In this document: positions 15,094 to 22,096 of the stretch, one piece after another
Layout: the number at the start of each line of letters is the position of its first letter
Numbering within the stretch: position 1 is the first letter of the stretch
DNA from: Holophagaceae bacterium UBA1801
GTDB lineage: Bacteria; Acidobacteriota; Holophagae; Holophagales; Holophagaceae
Reading direction: 5' to 3'
DNA length: 22,716 bases
Assembly: GCA_002319925.1 (NCBI GenBank)
Contig: DCFP01000014.1
Span: forward strand, 1 to 22,716
Notes under the pieces: model-generated
What the model was told of the DNA's origin: nothing
Database searches by the model: none
What the model saw: only the letters and a program-made list of their open reading frames with translations
Translations under genes and position numbers: made by a program

Positions 15094-16755
15094 ATGCATT
15101 CGCTCCTCAAGCGGCAATTGAAGCGCCAGTTCGGAGAACAGGTGCCGGAAAACCTCCTGCCGTTCCTGGATGTGATCAACCGCGCCTACCAGGACTTCGA
15201 TGCCGATCGATTGATGCTGGAACGCTCCCTCGATCTGAGTTCCCGGGAACTGCTCAGGGCCAACACGGACCTGCGCGCCTTGATCGGAGCCTTCCCGGAC
15301 ATCTTCTTCCGCCTGGATCAGGATGGCCGGATCCTTGACTGCAAGGGCGGCTATCAGGAATCCTTCGCGCTGCCGGTGGAACAGCTCATCGGCAAGCGCA
15401 TCCAGGACATTCCAGCGCCCCGCGTGGGGCAGGCCTTCCAGGAAGCCCTCGAGCGGATCCGCGGAACATGCGCGCCGGTGAGCCTCGAGTATTCCCTGCA
15501 TCTGCGTGGCAACGAGGAATTCTTCGAAGCCCGGATCCTGCCCGTATTCGAGGGCCAGTTCATGGTCATCATCCGCAACATCACGGAGCGGAAGAAGACC
15601 GAGAGCTCGCTGATGTCCGCGCAGGACCAGCTGCGGCAGTCCCAGAAGATGGAGGCTGTGGGCCGGTTGGCGGGCGGCGTCGCCCATGACTTCAACAACC
15701 TCCTCACGGCCATCCGCGGCTATTGCGACCTGGCTCTGACGCGGCTCGGGGACGCCATCCTGCTGCGCAAGAACCTGCTGGAAATCCGGAAGGTGTCCGA
15801 CCGGGCCGCTCTCCTCACGCGGCAGCTCCTGGCCTTCAGCCGGCGCCAGGTGCTGCAGCCGAAACTGCTGGATCTCAATGAGAGCGTGAACAACATGGAT
15901 GCGCTGCTGCGCCGCCTCATCGGAGAGACCGTCGAGCTGACGGTGATCCTGGATCCGCAATTGCGGCGGGTGAAGGCCGATCCGGGGCAGATCGAGCAGG
16001 TGATCATGAACCTGGTGCTCAACGCCCGGGACGCGCAACCGAGCGGTGGCCGCATCATCATCGAAACCGCCAACCAGCGGGACGACGAAGGTCACATGAC
16101 GAACCAGACGCTGCTCTCGGTCACCGACACGGGACATGGAATGGATCAGGAAACCATGTCGCACATCTTCGAACCCTTCTTTACCACGAAGGTGGCGGGC
16201 CGGGGAACGGGCCTTGGTCTCAGCATGGTCTACGGAATCGTGAAACAGAGCGGCGGGAACATCTGGGTGGAGAGCGAGACCGAATGGGGATGCACCTTCA
16301 GGATCTCGCTGCCCAGCATCGAGGGCGCGGCTGGGGCCGCACCTGCGGAAGGTGGAGAATTGGGGTCTGCCAGCGGCTCCGAGACCATCCTGCTGGTGGA
16401 GGACGAAGACATCGTGCGGGAGGTGACGGGAGACATTCTCCAGACGGTCGGCTACAAGGTGCTGATCGCCCGGAATGGCGCGGAGGCGCTGCGCATCTTC
16501 GAAGAGCACCAAGGCCCGATCCAGCTCATGGTGACGGATCTGGTGATGCCGGGCATGAGCGGGCGGGAACTGGCCAAATTCGTCTTAAAGGACTACCCGG
16601 CAACGAAGGTGCTTTATACCTCTGGCTACACCGATGACACGGTCTTCTTCAACGGAACCCTGGACGAACATACGCCCTTCCTGCAGAAACCCTTCACGGC
16701 GGATAGCCTCACCAGGCGGGTGAGAGAACTACTCGAGATGCCGCCCCGCGCCTGA
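15094..16755 (+). CDS. PAS hybrid histidine kinase with C-terminal receiver
   Basis: A 553-aa soluble sensor kinase. The order is: a short basic N-terminus with coiled coil; a PAS domain (about 60-165, FPDIFFRLDQDGRILD); HisKA with phospho-acceptor His198 in the H-box VAHDFNNLLTAI (the HDFNN type); an ATPase domain with Asn310 in the N-box, DTGHGMD at 345 and GRGTGLGLSMV; and a receiver domain (about 430-545) with Asp482 in VTDLVMPGMSG and the Lys of FLQKPF. There is no transmembrane segment, so the signal must be intracellular, probably via the FIST protein just upstream. The ATG at 15094 is preferred over the in-frame GTG at 15082 because GGAG (15084-15087) then has correct spacing. No separate output regulator is adjacent. 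Confidence 0.92.
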   Translation: MHSLLKRQLKRQFGEQVPENLLPFLDVINRAYQDFDADRLMLERSLDLSSRELLRANTDLRALIGAFPDIFFRLDQDGRILDCKGGYQESFALPVEQLIGKRIQDIPAPRVGQAFQEALERIRGTCAPVSLEYSLHLRGNEEFFEARILPVFEGQFMVIIRNITERKKTESSLMSAQDQLRQSQKMEAVGRLAGGVAHDFNNLLTAIRGYCDLALTRLGDAILLRKNLLEIRKVSDRAALLTRQLLAFSRRQVLQPKLLDLNESVNNMDALLRRLIGETVELTVILDPQLRRVKADPGQIEQVIMNLVLNARDAQPSGGRIIIETANQRDDEGHMTNQTLLSVTDTGHGMDQETMSHIFEPFFTTKVAGRGTGLGLSMVYGIVKQSGGNIWVESETEWGCTFRISLPSIEGAAGAAPAEGGELGSASGSETILLVEDEDIVREVTGDILQTVGYKVLIARNGAEALRIFEEHQGPIQLMVTDLVMPGMSGRELAKFVLKDYPATKVLYTSGYTDDTVFFNGTLDEHTPFLQKPFTADSLTRRVRELLEMPPRA

Positions 16756-16813
16756 AACTCATCTCATGGAATAAGCCACTGCTGGGCTACCGGCGGCTCC
16801 ATTCGAGCCCAGT

Positions 16814-16840
16814 CGTCAACTCAAGTTGACGTTTGTTTCT
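16814..16840 (+). terminator. Inverted repeat after the kinase gene: terminator or operator
   Basis: CGTCAACT-CA-AGTTGACG (16814-16831) is a perfect 8-bp inverted repeat, followed by TTTGTTTCT. Read as RNA, it gives a 7-bp stem with loop TCAA and a T-rich tail, a modest terminator 58 bp past the kinase stop. The same palindrome covers a TTGACG -35 box, so it could instead be an operator for the next gene. Confidence 0.5.
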
Positions 16841-16855
16841 GTCGAAAAATACGAG
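16826..16855 (+). promoter_or_regulatory. Candidate promoter of the secreted-protein gene
   Basis: TTGACG (16826-16831) and TACGAG (16850-16855) are 18 bp apart and lie 25 bp before the ATG at 16881. The -35 is good and the -10 weak. The right arm of the inverted repeat at 16814-16831 overlaps the whole -35 box. Confidence 0.4.
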
Positions 16856-16880
16856 GCATCCCGACACTGGAAGGTTGGAT

Positions 16881-17678
16881 ATGGCCAGCGGATATCTAGT
16901 CGTCGCAATGGTATTGGTTTCGGCCGCGTTCCAAGGGGCATCGGCCCAGGCCGTCAACAAGGGACTGATTCTCCAGCAGGCCCGGCAGTCCTATTACAGC
17001 CTGAGGGCTGAGCACATTGAACAGTGCCGGTGCAAACTGTTGCCGGATTGGCAGTCGCTCCTGGCTGACCTGCGGAAATCGAATCCGGATGGCGCGGATT
17101 ATGCGGTGAAGAAACTGAGCACAATCCGTTTCACGGTTTCCGTGGACTCGGACGGCAATGCGAATGTCACCCACAACGAGGTCACCGAGGAAAGCCAGCA
17201 GATGGCCGATGCCCTTCGCCAGATCTACGGTGGCATGGAGCAGATGATCTCCGGGTTCTTCACGACCTGGTCCGTGTACATGATGTCTCCCGCACTGCCA
17301 AAGGCGAACGATGACTATCAATTGACTAGGACCGCCAATGGCTACCGGATCCAGTACAAGGAGGGCACCACCGACATCATCACCGACCTGAGGCTGGACT
17401 ATTCGATCAGCAATCAGAAGGTCGTGTCCCCGGAGTTCACGAGCACGCTCCAGCCGCATTTCCGCAAGACCCCGGGGGGATTCATTCTCGTGGCCTACGA
17501 AGCCACCTACGACAGCGGGAATCCGGCGGAGGAGACGGACCTCCAGGTGGTCATGGACTACCAGGAGGTGAATGGCCTGCAGTGGCCAAATTCCGTCGAT
17601 TTGACCGGCACGTATGGCGGGACGCCCTTCCAGGTCAATGTGATCTTCACAGGATGTACCGCAACGAAGTCCGAGTGA
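16881..17678 (+). CDS. Secreted protein of unknown function
   Basis: A 265-aa protein with a clear signal peptide: MASGYLVVAMVLVSAAFQ, then GASAQA with cleavage after ASA or AQA. The mature N-terminus is helical (ILQQARQSYYSLRAEHIEQ) and contains a C-R-C pair. The rest is predicted beta-rich, alternating polar and hydrophobic residues, and ends with a Cys near the C-terminus (FTGCTATK). The final part (LQVVMDYQEVNGLQWPNSVDL) vaguely recalls LolA/LppX-type folds, but I would not assign that family. GGAAGG 6 nt before the ATG at 16881 supports the start over an in-frame TTG at 16833. It precedes the Ig-repeat lyase by 160 bp on the same strand; a functional link is possible but unproven. Confidence 0.75.
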   Translation: MASGYLVVAMVLVSAAFQGASAQAVNKGLILQQARQSYYSLRAEHIEQCRCKLLPDWQSLLADLRKSNPDGADYAVKKLSTIRFTVSVDSDGNANVTHNEVTEESQQMADALRQIYGGMEQMISGFFTTWSVYMMSPALPKANDDYQLTRTANGYRIQYKEGTTDIITDLRLDYSISNQKVVSPEFTSTLQPHFRKTPGGFILVAYEATYDSGNPAEETDLQVVMDYQEVNGLQWPNSVDLTGTYGGTPFQVNVIFTGCTATKSE

Positions 17679-17838
17679 CTCACATCCAACACCGATTCCA
17701 TGAAGCACAGGCAGGCGAGGCGGTGGCGCCGTAACCGATTGAGGCTCCGCATGCGAGCGCAACTGCCGATTTGTATACCCCTCGCCAGGGTATGTCCGTA
17801 AGCTTTTGAGATCGTAATCACTCCTGGAGTCATTGCCC
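17679..17838 (+). promoter_or_regulatory. Leader of the lyase gene with small inverted repeat
   Basis: This 160-bp gap contains ATACCC (17775-17780) and GGGTAT (17788-17793), a 6-bp inverted repeat with a 7-nt centre, about 45 bp before the lyase ATG. It could be an operator or a leader hairpin. No convincing -35/-10 pair and no known riboswitch pattern is visible. Confidence 0.3.
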
Positions 17839-20800
17839 ATGCCATGGACGAGATCGCTGCTGGTGGTGGCTCTGCAGATCAGCATCGCCTCCATTCAGAC
17901 AGCCTCGTGCACTGAGATCACAGCCGCCTCGCCCGTCACTGCCGGGGCCGCAGGACTCAGGGCTTCCGTGCCCGTTCAAAGTGGCTGGACCTACGCCTGG
18001 ACAGCCAGCAACGGATCGATCACAGCCGGAGCGGCATCCCCTGCGATCACATACACAGCGGGGTCCGCGGGCACGAATCAACTGGCCTGCACTCTGACGG
18101 ATCTCAAGGGGGCATCAGCATCAGTGATCAAGGATGTCAGCATCATCCCTGCTCCCGCCGCTGACATCACGGCTGAGAATCCCGTGGTTGGGGGAACCGA
18201 GGGCCTCGTGGCGGCTGTGCCGGAACAGGCCGGCTGCACCTATGTCTGGGTTGCGACCAATGGCAAGGTCACGGCGGGCGCGGGAACCCATTCGATCACC
18301 TACAAGGCGGGTTCGCCTGGAACCGCGACCCTGAAGTGCATTGTGAAGAATCCGGCGGGTACCTCGGTCACGGGCAGCAAGGCGGTGAAGGTGGTGCCGA
18401 CCTGTGCGACGATCGTGGCGGCTTCCACGGTGACCGCCAATGCTAAAGGCCTGGTGGCACAGGTCCCCAGCACCGTTGGAGCTAAGTACGTATGGACGAT
18501 TTCCGGTGGCGCCATCACCACGCCCAATGGCGCCAGTACGACCACCTACGTCGCTGGGAGCCAAGGTACGGCCACCTTGAGCTGTACGGTCACGGTCGGC
18601 AGTGTGAGCACCAAGAGCAGCAAGACAATCACCATCGTCAACGCGCCCAATGCCACCATCACGGCTGCGAGTCCCGTCACCAAAGGGAAACAGGGTTTGA
18701 TTGCTACCGTGCTCGCGCAACCGGGATGCACCTTTGACTGGGGTATTTCAGGCGGCGCAATCACCAGCGGGAAGACGAGCCGGAGCATCACCTACACCGC
18801 CGGTTCTTCCAGCGCGTTAGTGCTCACCTGCACGGTGAAAAACGCAGCGGGAACCGTGGATACGAAATCCAAGACCGTCACGGTCCTCCCGATGCCGGTC
18901 GCCACGATCTCTGCCTCAGGTCCGTTGACCACGGGGACGATCGGCCATCCCGCTTACGTGCCAAGCCAGTCCGGTTGCACCTTTGTCTGGAGTGCGACGA
19001 ATGCGGACATTACCGCGGGAGTTGGCACCCATGCGGTGACCTACACGGCTGGGACACCGGGCGCAGCCTCGCTTAAGTGCATCGTGAAGAACGCCGCTGG
19101 AACGGCGGTCAGCGGGACTAAGGTCATTGCTGTCGTGGCGGTGCCGGTCACCAAGATCACCGCAGCCTCCGTTGTGACCGCGGATACCGCGGGCAATGGG
19201 GCCTCCGTGCCCGTCCAAACTGGCTGCAAGTATGCCTGGACCATTTCCGGAGGCATCATCTCCGCGGGGAGCACGAGCAGTGGGATCTCCTACACCGCGG
19301 GTGCTGCGGGGACTCTCTCCCTGACCTGCAAGGTGACCAATGCCGCTGGAGCCTCGGGCAGTGGCTCCAAGTCCATTGCCGTCGTGGCCGCGCCCATGGC
19401 CGCCATCTCCGCGTACTCGCCGGTGATCTCAGGGACCGCAGACAACGCAGCCGCAGTGCCCGAGCAGCCGGGGTGCACGTTTGTCTGGAGAGCGGCCAAC
19501 GGCAAGATCGTGGATGGCGCGGGCACCAACCTCATCACGTACAAGGCTGGTACCGTGGGCTCCGTGACCCTGATGTGCACGGTGACCAATGCCGCGGGAG
19601 CCGCGGCGAAAGGCGCCAGAACGGTGAACGTGGTTGGCGATGTGAAGCCGCTCCATCCGATGCTTTTCTTTGGCGGTTCGGATGTGGCGACCCTTCGGAA
19701 CAAGGTCGGAGGAAACCCTTGGAGTGGATGGTACGCGCAAGTGAAATCCTCAGCCAACACCGGTCTCGCGTATTCGGGGCAGGACGAGTCGTTCCTGTCC
19801 CGCTATGCCCGCGACATGGCTTTCGTCTACTTGATCGAGGGCGGCGCGGCTTTCCGCGATCAGGCAGTGAACTTCCTCGGCCAGATCGGGACATATGATC
19901 TGGACTGGAACGTTTTCGGCTGGACCTGGGGGGGGGAGCTGCTCAACTACGGCATGGCCTACGACTGGATCCAGCCGTTCCTGAGTCCGGCGGAAGACAC
20001 GGATCTCAAGGCCAAGATCGAGGCTGCCTGCCTGAAAACGTACGCCCTGTACCAGAACCCGCCCTGGTACGGCGGCACGGCCGGCACTACGACCTGGCGC
20101 TATTTCGTGAACGTTCGCATGCGCATCGCGGGGGGGCTCGGAATGGCATCGCTCGCGTTGGGTTCCTACGAAGGGGCGGCGGAGCGCGTCGATTACATCT
20201 TGGATGATCTCTTCACGGATAAATACGAGGGGGGCGGATACCCGAACGGGATGCCGACCTTCCAGGCGAAGGCAGTGGTGGCCAGGGATGGCATCTACAA
20301 GGAGGGAGCGAGTTACGAGAATGACAGTTTCACGTCCCTGTCGCCGTTCCTGCTGGCATATCACCATCACACGGGCCTGGATGCTTTTGCTGGCATTCGC
20401 GGGTTCGATCACCGGCTGCAGTTGATGTACAAGACGAGCCTCCAGCTCACGATGCCGAACGGAAGCATGCCGACCGTCAATACCGGCTGGATGGGGCCCA
20501 TCGCCACGAACGAAGTGGTAGCGAGCCTCATGCCCAATGGGGCCGAGCAGATGTGGTACTGGAACACCTTCACCCGGCGAACCGCCTGGATGCCGGTCCT
20601 GACGCTCCTCACCTACGATCAGGCGCTGGATGCCGCCGCGCATCCGCCGGCTTACACCTCCCAGATCCTCAAGACCGCCGCGGTTTTCCGCACGGGATGG
20701 ACCGCGGACGACACCTGGCTTCTCCTTGATTCCGCAGATGAACCCTGCCGGTCCGTGCATGACCAGCCCAGCCAGACATCCATCTCGATGTATGCCCGAG

Positions 20801-21900
20801 GTGCGTACCTTCTCATCGATCCGGGTGATGGCCGCCAGTACGGAGATGATTCGGTGGAGCACGCATGGATCAGCGAGAGCCCAGCGGCGCACAACCTGGT
20901 GACCATCGACGGAATGGAAGGGCCCATTGGAACCGCTCCGGCGACGCCCACCAAGGTCTGGCGCTACGGGGGGGACACGCAGCCGGTCGCGGATCCGGCC
21001 ATCCTGGACGAGGGCTTCACTTCTCCATTCTTCGACTATGCGGAGACACGCATCAATGGCTACGCCAATGCCCCGGATGTGAGCAGCCGGCGGAGCATCT
21101 TCTTCCCCGCAAAAGAGTACGTCGTGATTCTGGACGAACTCGATTCCGCCAATACCCATCGCTACGATCAGCTGCTTCACTTCGGGGGGAAACTGGGGTC
21201 CGGACAATTCGATGGCACACTCACCGTGAGCACGGATGAAGCGACCTGGGACACCTGGAACGCGAACGGGGAAGCAGTGGAGTTGCGCACGATCTTTCTG
21301 AATCCCGGAGCCACCCTGACGGCCCAGAAGGGGCCCACCGACTGGGCCTCGGATCAGATCGTGGACCATTCCTATCTGCGTGCTTCCAGACAGGGGTCCG
21401 ATTGCGATTTCCTCACCCTGCTTCTGCCGTGCAAGACAACGGAACCCGCGGCTCAGTTGACACGCCTTGCCGGTAGCGGATCCGTGGGTGGAACGTTGAC
21501 GCTGGGCGTAAACACCGATACGCACGGTCTCGCCATCAACGGTGGCACCGCCATCTCCATAGGCCAGCTCCAGGCCAATGCGAAATATGCCTTCGTGCGC
21601 GAAACCTCGGGAAGTCCCTCCCTTTTGGCGCTCAAACGCGGCAAGCAGCTTACCTATGCGGGTGATCGCTGGATTGATGTCAGCGCCAATACGACACTGA
21701 CTCTGGACGTCAGCGATTCGGGTGCCTGCAGAGGAAGAATCGCCTATCCAGGCAGCAAGGTGTCCCTGTCGATCCGCAAACCCGCGGGCCGAACGGCGAA
21801 AAAGGTCACGCTCAATGGAACCGCCCTGCCGTTTACCCATGCCAACGGCATGGTCGCATTCTCACTAACCGCGGGCGGGAACCTGGCGATCGAATACTGA
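17839..21900 (+). CDS. Heparinase II/III-like polysaccharide lyase with seven Ig-like repeats
   Basis: A 1353-aa exported protein. The signal sequence (about 1-23) ends T-A-S-C24, a poor lipobox. Seven Ig-like repeats of 82-83 aa begin at residues 27, 110, 192, 274, 357, 440 and 523. From about 605 an (alpha/alpha) toroid follows (YARDMAFVYLIEGGAAFRD, LLNYGMAYDWI), then a beta-sandwich module of the heparinase II/III type. Candidate catalytic residues are Tyr826 in IYKEGASYENDS and His1018 in AAHNLVTIDG, both blocks typical of the family. The enzyme should cleave an acidic polysaccharide by beta-elimination; the substrate cannot be read from sequence. The ATG at 17839 with GGAG 9 nt away is chosen over an in-frame TTG at 17833. 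The gene ends in a terminator shared with tRNA-Ala. Several runs of six to eight G occur in the lyase part. Confidence 0.85.
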   Translation: MPWTRSLLVVALQISIASIQTASCTEITAASPVTAGAAGLRASVPVQSGWTYAWTASNGSITAGAASPAITYTAGSAGTNQLACTLTDLKGASASVIKDVSIIPAPAADITAENPVVGGTEGLVAAVPEQAGCTYVWVATNGKVTAGAGTHSITYKAGSPGTATLKCIVKNPAGTSVTGSKAVKVVPTCATIVAASTVTANAKGLVAQVPSTVGAKYVWTISGGAITTPNGASTTTYVAGSQGTATLSCTVTVGSVSTKSSKTITIVNAPNATITAASPVTKGKQGLIATVLAQPGCTFDWGISGGAITSGKTSRSITYTAGSSSALVLTCTVKNAAGTVDTKSKTVTVLPMPVATISASGPLTTGTIGHPAYVPSQSGCTFVWSATNADITAGVGTHAVTYTAGTPGAASLKCIVKNAAGTAVSGTKVIAVVAVPVTKITAASVVTADTAGNGASVPVQTGCKYAWTISGGIISAGSTSSGISYTAGAAGTLSLTCKVTNAAGASGSGSKSIAVVAAPMAAISAYSPVISGTADNAAAVPEQPGCTFVWRAANGKIVDGAGTNLITYKAGTVGSVTLMCTVTNAAGAAAKGARTVNVVGDVKPLHPMLFFGGSDVATLRNKVGGNPWSGWYAQVKSSANTGLAYSGQDESFLSRYARDMAFVYLIEGGAAFRDQAVNFLGQIGTYDLDWNVFGWTWGGELLNYGMAYDWIQPFLSPAEDTDLKAKIEAACLKTYALYQNPPWYGGTAGTTTWRYFVNVRMRIAGGLGMASLALGSYEGAAERVDYILDDLFTDKYEGGGYPNGMPTFQAKAVVARDGIYKEGASYENDSFTSLSPFLLAYHHHTGLDAFAGIRGFDHRLQLMYKTSLQLTMPNGSMPTVNTGWMGPIATNEVVASLMPNGAEQMWYWNTFTRRTAWMPVLTLLTYDQALDAAAHPPAYTSQILKTAAVFRTGWTADDTWLLLDSADEPCRSVHDQPSQTSISMYARGAYLLIDPGDGRQYGDDSVEHAWISESPAAHNLVTIDGMEGPIGTAPATPTKVWRYGGDTQPVADPAILDEGFTSPFFDYAETRINGYANAPDVSSRRSIFFPAKEYVVILDELDSANTHRYDQLLHFGGKLGSGQFDGTLTVSTDEATWDTWNANGEAVELRTIFLNPGATLTAQKGPTDWASDQIVDHSYLRASRQGSDCDFLTLLLPCKTTEPAAQLTRLAGSGSVGGTLTLGVNTDTHGLAINGGTAISIGQLQANAKYAFVRETSGSPSLLALKRGKQLTYAGDRWIDVSANTTLTLDVSDSGACRGRIAYPGSKVSLSIRKPAGRTAKKVTLNGTALPFTHANGMVAFSLTAGGNLAIEY
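17917..19642 (+). repeat. Seven tandem Ig-like repeat units (about 248 bp each)
   Basis: Seven head-to-tail units start at 17917, 18166, 18412, 18658, 18907, 19156 and 19405. The protein pattern is I-T-A-A-S-P-V, then SGC[TK][YF]xW, a [TS]N/SGGxI turn, ITYxAG, LxC[TI]V, and a NAAG turn before the next unit. Repeats 2, 4, 5, 6 and 7 have the paired Cys (for example 133/167 and 546/580). Repeats 1 and 3 lack the first one (Trp50, Ala215). The units are diverged at DNA level, so the array is not a very recent expansion. Confidence 0.9.
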
Positions 21901-21945
21901 TCCCGACTCGTGCCGGTCTGCCTTCGAATGCTTGCGTCGAAACGA

Positions 21946-21975
21946 AAAAACCTCCCGGACTTCTGGGAGGTTTTT
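21946..21975. terminator. Bidirectional terminator between lyase gene and tRNA-Ala
   Basis: AAAAACCTCCC (21946-21956) pairs with GGGAGGTTTTT (21965-21975) around an 8-nt loop. On the plus strand it ends the lyase transcript 45 bp past its stop. On the minus strand it gives CCTCCC...GGGAGG followed by six T directly after the tRNA-Ala CCA end. The last T of the plus-strand tract is also the last base of the tRNA gene. Confidence 0.88.
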
Positions 21976-22050
21976 GGTGGAGCTGATCAGGATCGAACTG
22001 ACGACCTCTGCAGTGCGATTGCAGCGCTCTCCCAGCTGAGCTACAGCCCC
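21975..22050 (-). tRNA. tRNA-Ala (anticodon CGC)
   Basis: A 76-nt tRNA on the minus strand. The acceptor begins GGGGCTG and contains the G3:U70 pair that defines alanine tRNAs. The D-arm is GCTCAGCTGGGAGAGC, the anticodon stem-loop CTGCA-ATCGCAC-TGCAG gives anticodon CGC (codon GCG), and the T-loop is TTCGATC. The CCA end is encoded. It lies 46 bp after the korB-like gene. Confidence 0.96.
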
Positions 22051-22062
22051 ATGGGAACTACC

Positions 22063-22090
22063 AGTCTAGCGGACCTTGGCCCCCAGTCAA
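22063..22090 (-). promoter_or_regulatory. Promoter of tRNA-Ala
   Basis: On the minus strand TTGACT (22090-22085) and TAGACT (22068-22063) are 16 bp apart, just before the tRNA 5' end at 22050. It lies wholly in the gap after the korB-like stop, so the tRNA has its own promoter. The -35 runs into GGGGGCC, as in front of tRNA-Leu. Confidence 0.6.
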
Positions 22091-22096
22091 TGCAGG

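Noticed and set aside
15058..16512. A 484-codon minus-strand open frame opposite the histidine kinase
   Set aside because: The plus strand encodes all kinase boxes in order; this frame is its complement.
17917..19642. Tandem repeat array considered as a possible mobile or CRISPR-like element
   Set aside because: The units of about 248 bp keep one reading frame and encode Ig-like domains with conserved Trp and Cys; they are protein repeats.
19750..21840. A 696-codon minus-strand open frame opposite the lyase module
   Set aside because: Same reason: the plus strand carries recognisable lyase motifs and the opposite frame shows only low-complexity Arg/Gly-rich sequence.
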